This document shows positions 23,675 through 36,146 of a stretch of 64,000 bases of DNA, piece after piece. The position numbers were made by a program, and so were the translations under genes. The stretch is taken from NCBI GenBank assembly GCA_035236585.1, contig CP141138.1, positions 31,321,437-31,385,436 on the forward strand, written 5' to 3'. The DNA comes from Warburgia ugandensis (taxonomy: Eukaryota; Streptophyta; Magnoliopsida; Canellales; Canellaceae). The notes beneath the pieces are model-generated. The model searched no databases. It worked only from the letters and a program-made list of their open reading frames with translations, and was not told where the DNA came from. Each line of letters starts with the position of its first letter. Positions within the stretch are counted from its first letter, which is position 1.

Positions 23675-25699
23675 TTTTGTATTATATTTGTATTGAATGA
23701 AAATTATGGATTTATCCAGTGTCCAAAATTCCAATTTTTTATATCCAAATGTGTTAAGTGTTTAATTTTGGTTAAAAGGTCCCTACTTTAGCATTCAATT
23801 AGATCATCTAACCATTCAAATTTGCAAAATTTAGCTTGATTTTTAAATTTAAGTCAAATTGACTATCCAAACCTTAATTTCTCAAAATCAATGGTTAGAT
23901 GATCATTAGAGTTTATTAGATGATTAATGTGAAGTTTAGATGATTTTAATTTAGTCTTTTCTTTTGCAGATCAACTAAAAGAAACATGGATGGCTAAGAA
24001 CCAATGTACAGATCATCTATCAAGGATCAACGGTGTAGATCAAGTGAAGATCAAGAAGACAAGAGTCCTAATGGAAGAGGTTCCCTAAAGAAGAAGAGTC
24101 CTAATGGAGGAAGAATCCTAATTTGGGAGAGGAGAAAGTTTCCTCATAGGAAGTTACCTCTGGAAGGAAGAGGTGGAGGAAGATTAGTAAAGAAAAAAGT
24201 ATAAAAGGAGGAAGCCGTGGAGCCTAGGGGAGGTGGTTTTAGTTCTAGTTTGTTTTTCCCTTGCTTGCCATACTTTATCTTCATCTTTTCCTATTCTTTC
24301 CATTTTCATTTTGCTCGTCATTGTTTTCTGTTGTTTCCTATTCTAACCGAAGTCTTTTCTTCCCATCTTTCAAAATCCTTCACGTCCCTCCTCTCTTACC
24401 TTGCTTCCCCCTTCTCCTTTCTCCTCTTATACTCTTTCCCTCTCTAACCTTTTTCTTTGTACTTACCTGATCTATTGGAACTACCTCTCTTCTTTTATTC
24501 ACCATATTAGCCCACCTTCAATCACAACTAGCATCCACTACCGCACCTTCCATTTCTCTCGAACTCTCTCGCACGCTCTTACTTCTCTTCCTCTCTCATG
24601 TGTCTCTCCATTCTCTCCTCTCAACCTTATCATCCCCATCTCAAGTAAAACCCACATCTTTTCTATCCCACTTTCCATCTAATCTTTTGCAACTGCACCG
24701 CACTCTTCCCTTCATCTCTCTCATTCATGATTACTCAATCCCAGTTTCACTTTCGGGCTCCCAATCTCCACCTGCCCATCAGTAAAGAACTCCTTGCTCC
24801 CTACCAGACTGACCAGGAGACGTCCAACCATGGGAAGCCACAACCCTCCACCCAGGCTAGGCAATTCCAACTTGATCGTGTCTCGTCTTCACCACTAACC
24901 TAGGCCGGCCCTCCTCCAATCACCGCAGCTAGCAACCTTGTTTCCACCGCATGGCTCCGCACGGTAGCACCTCTACACCGGACTTTTTCACAAGCCAGAT
25001 CGCACCAAACCAGGACCCAGTCCAGCCATCTTCACCTCTCTAGTCGTTTGCCCCAACACCTCCATTCCGGCATTGATCACAGCCGTCGGGCGTTTTTCTC
25101 ACCTCAGGACATCCTATAAATGGAAACCCGAAATGGGTTTTCCCAACTTATCTTTTTCCTTCCTCCTCTCTTCTTCCCTTCTCCTCCATCTCCTCCCTTA
25201 TCCGGTCTTCTTCTTCGCTGGGTTTTGTTTGGTTTTTGTTAAAAACAAGATTTTTAATAAAATTTCATTTTTGCCCTTCCTCTTTAAATGCAATTACATT
25301 TCTGATCTTTTTCGTTAATTACATCTGCATCCTCATTTCAATTACGTATGTATCCCCATTTTAATTCCATCTGAGTCCCTGTTTTATTTACAAATGTGTC
25401 CCTGAATATTCTGGTTTTACCTTATCCCTATTCTGCCTATCTAGGGACAGTGATGTCCAAGGCTGCTTGTTTAGTTTTATTTTATGTTTTCTTGGATTTA
25501 GAAATTCTGTAAATTGCAGCAATTAAAACAATTGAGAATTTTTATTTTATTGTTACTTTATTTCTATTATATAGTTTATTTTTATTTTTTAATTAAATTT
25601 TATGTAAAAATCCAACATTTAAAGCGAGTCCCTGTGGGATCTACCCGTATTTGCATAGCCATACTACAATAGCCTGTGCACTTACAAAAAACATCAACA
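23675..25699 (+). repeat. N1 5' LTR (left edge uncertain)
   Basis: The right edge is set by ACATCAACA at 25,699, six bases before the primer site, and by the matching end of the 3' copy at 28,960. It contains a TATA box at 24,201 and a long pyrimidine-rich leader (24,240-25,200) that produces several spurious serine-rich reading frames. The final 266 bp (25,434-25,699) are the part repeated at 28,694. Confidence 0.65.
24201..24208 (+). promoter_or_regulatory. TATA box in N1 LTR
   Basis: TATAAAAG, followed after about 40 bases by a C/T-rich leader, the usual plant LTR promoter layout. It would drive N1 transcription. Confidence 0.65.
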
Positions 25700-25705
25700 A
25701 GTTTT

Positions 25706-25722
25706 TGGCGCTGTTGCTGGGG
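25706..25722 (+). other. N1 primer-binding site (tRNA-Asp)
   Basis: TGGCGCTGTTGCTGGGG differs by two C-to-T changes from the complement of the 3' end of plant tRNA-Asp. This primer is typical of Athila-like Ty3/gypsy elements. Confidence 0.85.
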
Positions 25723-26860
25723 AAATGCAAGGGAGTTTTTATAAAATTTAGTTAAAAAAATAAAAAAAAATAGTAGGCATTTCATTTTAGGCATTTTTAG
25801 GTGCATATTTAATTTTTTTTAGTGCATAACCACTTTATTTCCTGAATTTGGTACTAATTGTTATTTTTCTTTTTCAGGAGATTATCAAGTGGAGCATTAC
25901 TAATTAAATAGATTTTTCTTGCTTTCTTATATTAAGATATATTTTTTAGTGAATCTTGTAGTGAGGCCCCTTTGTAATTTGCTGTTTTAATTTTAATTTT
26001 TAAAGGGTTGTAATAATACAGGGCAAGTGTGGGATAAGGTGGCCCACACTTGATCTTCATCAGAAACCCCACTATAAGTATCCTCACTCATTTAATTTCA
26101 AAATTATGGTGCATTTAGAGTAATTTGCATTGTTTAGTAGTGTAACTCATATAGAAATCATCCTCTTATAATTTTGCATTTTTAGATTTTTTGCCTTAGT
26201 TTTTTATTTTATTACATCTTAGGGCACGGTTAATGCTTTAAGGTGATATATATGCTGATCGAACTACCATGGAGTGTGGAATTAATTAGTAAGGGCACCC
26301 TACCCTTATAAGATCGAGGGTGGATTTCATCACCACTCCTTGGCCCACCTAGGATAATCACCTCAAGCCCGTTACCCTAACCTTCAATCAAATTAAAATC
26401 AATCAAAAGAGACCTATAGGGCCATCACATGCTCGTAGGACCCTCTTACTAAGACAAGATTTATTGTCACTCCAGTGGCTTTTGAGCACTGTGGTTATTG
26501 AGGGTTGTCTAATAGAGCCTTGCTCTTCCCTTACCTCCTGTTGACATTTATGAGGTCTAAACGCCTCCTTACACGAGGGTTGTATTAACCACCTTGCACA
26601 GAACCTAACTCGTAAGCAATAATCAAATCTAAAGAAGAGGAAGAGCACTAGACTAGGCTAATTAAAAGCATTGTCCCCCACAAATTTAAGAAAATCAATA
26701 TGCTGCTTATTAGCCTGAAGGATTATATTGTGTCCTTTGTTTATGCATCTTTCTAGGAAGTTAGGATGCATCATGTAGGTTAGTTTTCATCTTAAAAAGA
26801 AAAAAGAAAAAAAGAAGAGCCTATTAAGAAGGGGATAGATTTAATAGATCGGATGCCTAG
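25723..26860 (+). other. N1 leader region, no gene
   Basis: Untranslated leader. It shares ordered blocks with N2: GGGTTGTAATAATACAGG (26,006 and 51,436), GTTAATGCTTTAAGG (26,229 and 51,730), then TTAGTAAGGGCAC and TATAAGATC (26,286-26,315 and 51,790-51,815), then GGCCACCTAGG. A 135-bp part (26,491-26,625) also resembles 43,573-43,712 inside block F. Confidence 0.7.
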
Positions 26861-28179
26861 ATGGATCAGTTAGATCTTATGGAAAGTCAATTGCTTAGGC
26901 TAATAGCTTTTAGGCAAGTTGCGCCACAACCTCAATACCATAATGACTATACCTATTATGAGCATCCCTATTCCACTACTTCTTGTCCCCCATCAAGCTC
27001 CACATTTAATGAATACTATCAGGAGTTAGTGGATGCACCTAATGCATTCACGTACCCTAGCAATTTTTATTCTGGGACAAATTATCACAACTCTAATGGA
27101 TGGGCTAAGCATCATGAACAACCATGGTCTCAGGATTACCAATATTACAAAGAATCGCAATGGTCTCACCCTGGTCAACACTACCATTATTATTTAGAAT
27201 ATCAAGGTCCACCATTATGTGTTCAGCTTGCTCAGTTCCTTTTTAGTACCCAAATGCCACAACAATACCAACCTTATGAGTCATTTCCTCTAAGGGAAGA
27301 ACCACTATTAGAAGAAAATATGCATCATATGTGTGAAATAATAGTACAAGGGAATAAGGAAATAAGACAAATGATGGAGGATTTTACTGAGGAAATAAAC
27401 GGGGGAGGGAGGAATTTGAGGAAACACTGAAACAAATTAGGGGGTATATAAAGCCATTTATTCTTGACACTAGGATGGAAATTTTCTATGATCCTTATGA
27501 GTCACAAAGTCTACAACCATCCTTAGAAATCTCCAACTTCAATATACTTGAGTCATGTCCTGATTCTGATAATGATGAAACTTCCATTGATGAAGAAAAT
27601 AAAGCTTTAGAAAAATCCAACCCTAATCCTCTAGATGCCTGTCCTGCCTATTTTTATGACTTTGATGAAAACACATCTATTGAGGAGGTGCATGAGTTGT
27701 TAGATATTGTGCCTCTGATGGACACTTCTCGATGGCAAGCCAGAGTAGATCCTCTTATAAAGCATGAAATTTAGATTGCGCCTTTCAATGTAGAAGATGT
27801 ACCTGCTTGGGACCTAGCAGCCTTATTTGAACAAACATCAGATAATATAGGCCCAATTGTTGCTGTACCTGTGCATATCAAATAGGTAGCATTAGAGTTA
27901 GTTGATATGCATCAACCTACTTTAGGGTACACATCAAAAGATAACTAGAGTTTAAGCCAAACCTTGTCCCCGCCTCGAGTAATACAAGAACAACCTATTA
28001 GAGAAGGGCAGTGTCAAGTTATTACCATAATTTAGGACAATGATAGGGACACGAAGGAAAATGATAAACTGAATAGAATGGTCATTATTATCCCTCAATT
28101 TGGTCAAGACAAGGACTGTTTGTCACCATATGGTCTAAGGAAATACACAGAAGTTCATGCAATCATTGTGTCTGGCTAA
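26861..28179 (+). pseudogene. N1 protein gene (one gene in two frames, stops)
   Basis: Starts at ATG 26,861. The first frame (189 aa) is rich in Y, Q, S and P, including QYHNDYTYY. It shifts frame in a G-rich run at 27,401-27,411; the second frame continues EEFEETLKQIRGYIKPF into the piece starting at 27,475. That piece has a conserved block TSIEEVHELLDIVPLMDTSRW followed by ARVDP. Reading on, four in-frame TAG codons (the first at 27,772) interrupt the frame before it ends near 28,179. N2 has a homologue in the same order. The TSIEEV-LLD-W-ARVDP block resembles the linker before RT in Athila/Tat polyproteins, so it may be a gag-linker remnant. No zinc knuckle or enzyme motif is seen, and the function is unknown. 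Confidence 0.7.
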
Positions 28180-28693
28180 AGATGTTAAACTTAGCACTCA
28201 TTGGGAGACAACCCAAAAGTTTAAAGTATACATCCCTCCACTTTTATATAGAATCCTATGTTTTCAAACATTAGGGACAATGTTTCATTTAGGTTGGGGT
28301 GTAGATGCACTAGAGATTTTGAATTTTCTTGAGTTTTAAAAAAAAATTGAAAAAAAGAAAAGAAAAAAAAGAGAGAGTTTTTAAAGTAGAGTTTCCTTAC
28401 TGTGATGAAAACTGGATGTTCAGAATTTAATAAATATACTGTTTTCACCTCTTAATGGGAATGCATATGATTAGTTTTGCATATCATTCATGTATTGGAG
28501 CATTTTATGAAAGTTAATTCTTGGAAACCATTTACACACAACACATAATCAAGACTAATATAGAGGTATGACTTAGAGACCCTAAGGAAAATCAGTGGAG
28601 ACTTATAACCCAGTGAGAGTTTGAGACTATCTTCTTTTAAAGAGTTATAAGTAATTCCATAATTTCTTCAGTGTACATACATTAGTGTGATCC
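28180..28693 (+). other. N1 3' internal region and deletion junction
   Basis: Contains TTGGGAGACAACCC and GGGACAATG...TTGGGGTG words, an A/G-rich run at 28,338-28,378, and a block (28,568-28,650) like N2 54,035-54,110 (ACTTAGAGA, then GAGACTTATAACCCA). N2 has a further 1.3 kb before its polypurine tract. In N1 this and most of the 3' LTR are missing, so an internal deletion must end at about 28,693. Confidence 0.65.
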
Positions 28694-28960
28694 TGTTATC
28701 CAGGGACAGTGATATCCAAGGCTGCTTGTTTAGTTTTATTTTATGTTTTCTTGGATTTAGAAATTTTGTAAATTGCAGCAATTAAAAAAATTGAGAATTT
28801 TTATTTTATTGTTAGTTTATTTCTGTTATATACTTTATTTTTATTTTTATTAATTGAATTTTATGTAAAACTCCAACATTTAAAGTGAGTCCCTATGCGA
28901 TCGACCCGTATTTGCATAGTTATGCTACAATAGCCTGTGCACTTGCGAAAAACATCAACA
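28694..28960 (+). repeat. N1 3' LTR, last 267 bp only
   Basis: Close match to 25,434-25,699, from AGGGACAGTGATxTCCAAGG to ACATCAACA. The U3 part is gone. Confidence 0.85.
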
Positions 28961-29407
28961 AAATAATCTCATCACAAAACCTTTGTTAATGGATTAAGCT
29001 CAAAGAGTAATCCAACAACTATAATATAGTGAGAATCTAACAGTGGAGATCAAAATATTAAAAAAATGAGTTATGTTGATAACAATATCCACTTCAATAA
29101 TTTAGTAGAAAACATATGAATGTGCACCCCATGACAAGCAGCTAAGTGACTGGCATCGAGATACAATGAATCTTTTTAACTCAATGTTGCTTGGCTGTTT
29201 TAGGAAAGACCAAAGGAGAAAATGTTTAGATACATTGAACCTAGGGTATGATAGACCAGAATATACCAGATTCCTACTCTTTATGAAGGAATCCCAATCT
29301 TATGCAATTAAAACCAATCAAAAGAGAGAAAGTCTTAGCTAAAATAGGAGACTCGTGACTCCATAAGGGGAGATATCGTGAGCCTACTAAACAAAAGGAA
29401 AATCATG

Positions 29408-29493
<86 letters not shown>

Positions 29494-29870
29494 AGCATAT
29501 CTATTGCAAGGTAGGCAGTTCTAGGCTGCTTACTTTTCCCATTTTCCAAAAATATGCATATAAGCTTTCCTTCAGTTTTTCTAATCTTTCATTACATGCT
29601 AAAGTTGTTGGTTTTGCTACTGTTAATCCCTATTAATATAACATGGTTCTATTGTTGATTATATTCTAAAGTAGTTGGTTTTGCTACATTTAATCTGTGT
29701 TAATCTAGCATGTTTGATTACATGCTAAAGTAGTTAATTTTGCTATTGTATAAACCATGCTAGAATAACCATCTTTTCTATGGTTTGATACAAGTTAAAA
29801 TAACCATGTGTTGATCATTCTATGTATGAATTTACCGACCAAATAAAGCCATGTTTTGCATTGGTTACAT
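28961..29870 (+). repeat. LTR-like stretch with decayed 60-bp repeats
   Basis: No gene. From 29,590 to 29,860 words such as AAAGTAGTTGGTTTTGCTA and ACCAAATAAAGCCATGTTTTG recur at roughly 60-base steps. Similar words reappear after 38,540 (GACCAAATGAAGTCATATTTTG). This suggests the same LTR (E) lies on both sides of the G/H nest. A long GA microsatellite lies at 29,411. Confidence 0.5.
29411..29490. repeat. (GA)40 microsatellite
   Basis: Uninterrupted GA dinucleotides for 80 bases. Confidence 0.95.
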
Positions 29871-32300
29871 GTAAGCCTACTCAAGCCATGAACAATGTGA
29901 CAAGCTAAGGAGTCAAGCCAAGCCAAGAAAGCTTCCAAACACATCCATGAAGCCTTCACAGTTAGCCATCAAAGACACATAAGCTAAGCTAAATGGCACG
30001 TCATGATTGGAGGAGAGTCCAAAGCATTATCCTTAGGATTTATGGGGATATTTTGAAGAGAAATAAGGAAAAATTCACCAGGATAAGGTGGCATGTAGAC
30101 CAATAGGAAAAGACCCATTCATTTTTTTATGTTTTTTTCATATTTTTCTGACATTTTTCCCACTTTCTACCTCACCACCAATTTTACTTTCTAATCAAGA
30201 GTCTGTTGTTATTTTAATTAAAACTCACAAGTGCATGAATCATTTGCAATATAGCATACTAGTGAGGTCGATACCATGAGGAGTTAAACTAATTCCTACT
30301 TTAAACTATCTAACCTAGCCAAAATTCAAGAACCTAAATTAAGAATGGAAATTAAAACATGAAATTAGAAACTAAGTAAAATCAAGAAACAAGCTAAATG
30401 GGAAACTTTCCCAAAACATGCATTTTCCAAAATTAAAACTTCCTTAAATTAAAAACTTCTATTTTTATAACTTTCCTAATTAAAAATTTCCTAAAGTAGA
30501 ATTTTCATAAAATGCAATTTATCAACTTTCCTAAACATGAAATTCACAACTAGTCTATGGAAACATGCATTAACAAACTACTTTTCTAATCAAACTAATT
30601 AAGATGCAAACTACTAAAATATAACTACAAGCAACAAATAAATTAAAGTAAAGACTATTACTAACACACAATGAAAACAAAACTACCCAAGTGTCATGCA
30701 TGTAACCATGGAATGGTATGTGTGATTCATTAGATATAAGTGGATAAAAGCCACTCTATTGAAAACCTAAGCATGAAATTCTACTCAAGTATTAAAGGAG
30801 CACTCTAACAATCTAAATAGCCTCTTGAAAAATCAATTGAATATGAATTGAATGGAGCTGGAAATTAACATAAACAATGCATGAAAAGAAATTCCAGCAG
30901 CAAGGTAATTAAAACTTTTAATGAGTAGCACATGTGGACATGAATTTAATCACTCCTAATGTATTTAAGCATTCGAGAACAAGTTTAATTAACTGTGGTC
31001 ATAAACATGAATTGAAAATACCAACTAATCTCATTGAATCACATCCAAAAAGTCATCATTATAATATTCCATTCATGTAGTCCAAATTTGAAAATTAAAT
31101 GTTATTACAATGATGTTCCCTTAATATCAATCACTCCTTAATTACAAGCCAAATTCTTTTTCAATTGTTCTAACATTCACTCATGAACAAGTATGCTTGA
31201 AATCAAAGGAAAATCATATGCAAAGCTAAGGCAACAATCCAATGGAACTTAAGCAACCAAAGCTGGAAAATCAAGAGGGCTAAAAGAGAATAAAGATGCA
31301 ATGAAAGTTAAAGAGGTAAACTAGATTCAAGATGATTTCCATTGGCTATCAGTCCAAGGGAAAAATTTAGCCTTGAATCTTAGATTAAAAGCAAGGAAAG
31401 TTCAAGGAAAACAAAGCAAAAGATGACATAAATAACACTAAGATCAATCAAGACAAGAGGGGGAATGAACCAACCATGGAAGGAGAATCAAATGGCCCAA
31501 TACTAGGTATGGAATAGCTTGAAGAAGGGCCTCCTACCTTAGGAAAACCACATCTTCACCTAAGCAAAGGAAGTCCAAAACAAAAGAAAGAGTATCCAAG
31601 GAATAGGACATCTCCTTCCCAATGGGGGAGGCATCTTTTTCCTTTTGCAAAAAGGTCCCTTTCTTAGGTTCTTGCTAGGTTTTTATTAGTGTTATCCTAA
31701 TTTTTCTAAGGAATTCTAAACTAAGGTGTGGTGTGGATTAAATCATGTCATATTGAATGGCTAGGAAGAGGAAAAGGGTATAGTTTCTAATTAGGAAAGT
31801 GGGTGGAATGTGGTAGCCTTAAGGAGTGGAGAATAGGTGGGAGACGCCACCTTTTTAGGAAGGGGCATCTCCCCCTTTCTCAAAGTCGTTGAATGCTTAC
31901 CAAATAGGAAAGTGGGTGAGGAATAAATTGGTAAAGAGATAGGAGGTGTTAGGTGGAGATATTTGATTGGTTGGTAGGTTTACTAAGAGGTGGAAGAGTG
32001 GGAGTTTTGAAAATTCATAGTGCATCTTAGGGTGAGGTGGAAATTAAGGAAAAAGTGAGAAAAACTCTAAAAATTGGTTACTCTTATCCCACTGGTCAAT
32101 ATGCCCTCTTATTTTAATATAATTTTTTTAAATTATATTCAAAATAACTCATGGATAACTCTTTTAAATCTCCTCCAATCCAAGCCTTCCATTTAGCTTA
32201 GCTTGATGACTAGATGGCTAACTTTGAGGGCTTCACTTGCTAAGCTCATGGCTGGCGTAGGAAGCTTCCTTGGCTTGTCTTCTTGGATTTAACCCTTAGC

Positions 32301-32305
32301 TTAAG
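32301..32305. repeat. Target duplication of H, left (TTAAG)
   Basis: TTAAG directly before TGTAACAACC; identical to 36,142-36,146. Confidence 0.85.
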
Positions 32306-32587
32306 TGTAACAACCCCAAATTTTGTATATACTATTTTGGGCATTATTATGTGAAATTGGAATTTTGGAATATAACTGGAGTTCAGAGGAATTTCACCCT
32401 AAAATTTTACTGTTCCATGAGCAGGTTATGAGTCTTCAAGGAGTATATCTTTTTATAGAATTATAATTTAGAACTTATACTAATAGCATTAGATAGTACT
32501 TAGAAAATGGAATCCAACGAGCCAAAAAATGCTGAAAACAGAGTCTGGATGAAGAAGTTATAAGCCTTCGAAGCCAGACAAAATGTC

Positions 32588-32700
<113 letters not shown>

Positions 32701-33549
32701 GGTCAGCAAACTCAAAAATCCCCAAACCCATTTTTGAAGCCCAGTATCTTTCTAGCAACCCTCAAACCCTCTGCTTCTCCTCTTCCCCCAGTACATCCCT
32801 AGCAGATCTATGTTTTTTTGGAAACTACGCAAGGGAAAAATCTCCTTGCCACCCGATCTCTCCATGCGAAAACCTAGCATGGTGTCTAGTCTAGTTTCCC
32901 AAACCCAACAAACAAAACAGCCAAAAACCCTAGCTACTCGCATCATTTCCCCCTCAAATTCGATCACTCCACTGGTGATCTCCAATTATGCTACAAACTA
33001 CAACCCTCTTTCATAGGCCAACTTACCGATGTCAGAAATTTCCCTCTTCCCTCTATTCTTCTCCATGGCACAGCACGACTAGGCCTCCAGGCTGACCGAC
33101 TGGCATACCCAGATCATCTCCTCTCTGATCCCCATTTTCTCCTCTTTCTTCAGCAGGCATGGGAACCCAAATTGGTTTTCCTTGCTGGTGAAAATGGAAA
33201 CTCCGGCAAAGCCCCTAGCTGCAATTCCCCTCTGCTTCTCCTCTTCCCTAAGCAGATCCCTGGTGGATCTGTGCTTTTCTAGTGATTTCCCTTTGGGTTC
33301 TCCATGGCACCAGCACAACCAAGCTTTAGGAGTGTTGGCATGCCTAGATCCACACCGTATTCCTCTGTATTCTCCTCTTGGCTTGGATCGGGTAGTGATC
33401 GGAACTGGAAACCACTTGATCACCACCACCTCCTTCTCTGACCAGCCATGCCAACACCGATTGCTTGTGAACCTTCCTAGTTTCTGATCTATGCAAATCC
33501 ACACAAATCATACCATTCACCATAATCAAATCATTGATCAGACACTAGA

Positions 33550-33815
33550 TCACTTAATCTATGATTGATCCAACCATATATCATGATTTGGTCGTTGATC
33601 TGTCTCCAAATGGCAGATTTGTAACTGATCTAACCATCCAATGCGGTAAGACCATTGATCTATTCCCCAACTGACAGATCTATAACTGAATCCTCAAATC
33701 CCCACATGATCAAACCATTAATTAGTCATCAACACATAGATCTGTGATCTATTTGACCATTCATCATGATCTCATTATTAATTGGTCAATACATGTTACA
33801 TCTGTGACTGATTCC
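33550..33815 (+). repeat. Decayed tandem repeat in H, period about 62 bp
   Basis: The words TCTATGATTGATCCAACC, GATTTGTAACTGATCTAACC, GATCTATAACTGAATCC, GATCTGTGATCTATTTGACC and CATCTGTGACTGATTCC begin near 33,558, 33,616, 33,678, 33,739 and 33,799. Confidence 0.7.
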
Positions 33816-34754
33816 GCACTTTGAGATGATTCAACCTTAGGTCAACCATTTAGCACCTAGATCCAATATAGATTTGAACTTTAAATTGGATCTAACTGTA
33901 CATCTAACACCAAACCATTTGATCTATGATTGATCACACCCTACACATTGATCTGACGAAGATCCTGACACAACCATACTATACGGCCATGATTAGGTAG
34001 ATACATGGCCATCCAACAGTGATGATCTGGCTTCACTGTTCCTATCCAAATAGTCTATCATGACCCTTAGGACATACAAATCATAAATCCTATAAGATAT
34101 TAGGATTAGAAGCCTAGTAGAGATGATCTCGCTAACTTGGAGCCATGGTTAAGATCAATCGAGGAATTTAGGTATGCAATAGGATCAAATTCTATGGTCC
34201 ATACCATAAAAGTTGTTAAAAAGGATTATTCCCTTAGGATTACTGATTGATTACTTGATTTGGTGAATTCAGGTGAAGAACAAGGACTAGATCAATATGG
34301 ATCATTGAGACTTTGCAAGCATCGTTGATCAGCTAGTGGGAAAAATGGACGAACTTGCTAGATGAGGTAGGTGGAGAATTAAGAAAGCATGTCTTAATAG
34401 TAAGATGCATGTTTTTAAAACATGATCTTATTCTTATGATAGATATTATGTCATTTAAATTGTGCATTTCATATGATATATGATGATTAAAAATGTTTAC
34501 TTGTGAATGATGAGAATTTGTGATTTGAAATGATACATGAATGACATGCTTATAATTGAAGCCTACTAAATAATATTAATGGATACACATGATCTATTCT
34601 TAAAAATATCATAGATGCTATTGTGATAAATAGACATTTACGGTACATGGGTACCGTTACATCATATGCGACGTATGAGTCTAGGATTTTATGTTACATC
34701 CTTGGTGAGCAATCACCTAATTAGTGAGGATGTTATGATTATGATGAGATATTC

Positions 34755-34779
34755 ATATATATATATATATATATATATT
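34755..34779. repeat. (AT)n microsatellite in H
   Basis: About 25 bases of AT dinucleotide. Confidence 0.9.
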
Positions 34780-35161
34780 ATAGACAGGTAATATACCTAT
34801 ATATTAGTATTTTACATACAAACATGGTGGCTTGTTATTTTGTTTTCCACAACCATAGGACTAGGGATGCCATGCTAGGGAAGTTATGAGGATTTGGCCA
34901 CCCTCTTCCTAAAATTTATATGATGGATACCATGCCCAATAAGAGGCTAACCATCGGGTGGGGCAATCATGGGAAGGCCGCCACTATGATAGCCATGGTC
35001 TCCCTTATGTGAACATGGATTTTTTTATTTTCACAGTTGGTATCAGTGGATTATTATGCAGTTATCTGGCGTGCTGTACGGATTTAGACTGCAACATAGT
35101 AGTCCTTGTGTATTTTGCATCATTATGCACAAATGATAGGCATAGTATAATGCCATGGAAT

Positions 35162-35245
35162 GATAAGATGCCTTATATGATGATAGCATGATGAGATGCC
35201 TTATATAATGATGGCATGATGAGATGCCTTTTATGATGTTACCAG
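35162..35245 (+). repeat. 28-bp tandem repeat, three copies, in H
   Basis: GATAAGATGCCTTATATGAT and close variants start at 35,162, 35,190 and 35,218, exactly 28 bases apart; the third copy is the most changed. Confidence 0.85.
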
Positions 35246-36141
35246 CAGCGGCTAGAGTTTTATAAACCCCGTATGGTAAGGGGTATATGTATGATACCCA
35301 GTATAGTCTGGGAATGGAAGTCATAAAACCTATGGACTATCTTCATATCTTTGTATAACTTTTAACAATTTTAATATATATGATATAGTCCTATATGTAT
35401 ATGCTGGAGGGCATAGTTTCATAAAAGTTTTCGTATGGGGAAGTGAATGGGCAGATATATTATGCAGAGTATGGTTCATAGAATTGGAGTATGGTATCAT
35501 ATGAAAAATGATAATGATAAATATTTAAAATACCAGTGGATCATATATATCATGTAAAGTGTAATCTCTAAAGTGGGATTATTATATTCATATGATGAAA
35601 AAGAATTATAAATAGCTACTTTATCAATGGCTTGCAGATAATTGAATATTTTAATTGATGTAAAATTCTTAATTCATATGTAATTAACATGTTTTCTTAA
35701 CTCTCCCCTACCAAGCATAGCTTGTTGAAATATTGTAAATGTTTAGGTTTACAATATCTCAGACACAGATAGATAGGAGAAGACATATACAAGCAAGAGG
35801 AGTTCAATAGCCATACTTCTGTGCTCAGGTATATATTTTGTTAAAGTTTTTATATTGTGTAGTTAATTATTTGGATTATGCTGCTTGGACATTTAATATA
35901 ATGATTATAGGGGCTGTGTATGTGAACCACTAGATGGGTCCTGTTGTTTCATAAAATGCATGTCCATCTTTTATAAAAACTATATTATGCATAGTATGGG
36001 AGTTGAGGTGACATTTAGGTTTTTGGAAAAATGAATTTCAAAGAAAACTATTTTCCACTATTTTTGAATTTTCAAATTAAAGGCATGCCATCTTTTGAAA
36101 ATAAACACGAATTTTTTTTATGAAAAACCCGAGGTGTCACA

Positions 36142-36146
36142 TTAAG
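36142..36146. repeat. Target duplication of H, right (TTAAG)
   Basis: TTAAG directly after GTGTCACA; identical to 32,301-32,305. Confidence 0.85.

Larger units (their letters stand above)
23675..28960 (+). mobile_element. N1: pol-less LTR element with tRNA-Asp primer site
   Basis: Plus-strand element with a 5' LTR ending at 25,699, a tRNA-Asp primer site, a leader of about 1.1 kb, one broken gene (26,861-28,179) and a truncated 3' LTR (28,694-28,960). No protease, RT or integrase is present. Text just after the gene (TTGGGAGACAACCC, then GGGACAATG, then TTGGGGTG, 28,201-28,305) is typical of the end of the internal region in the Athila/Tat side of Ty3/gypsy. A candidate duplication AAATA occurs at 23670-23674 and 28961-28965, but the LTR start there lacks TG, so the left edge is uncertain. 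N2 is a second member of the family. Confidence 0.78.

Noticed and set aside
24217-24785. Overlapping serine/phenylalanine/leucine-rich frames
   Set aside because: They come from C/T-rich leader DNA of the N1 LTR. Similar frames occur at 48,053-48,312 and 57,651-59,165 in other LTRs; there is no family motif or start context.
33079-33529. Frames of 101 and 141 codons on opposite strands in LTR H
   Set aside because: They lie wholly inside a solo LTR, overlap each other antisense, and match no domain.
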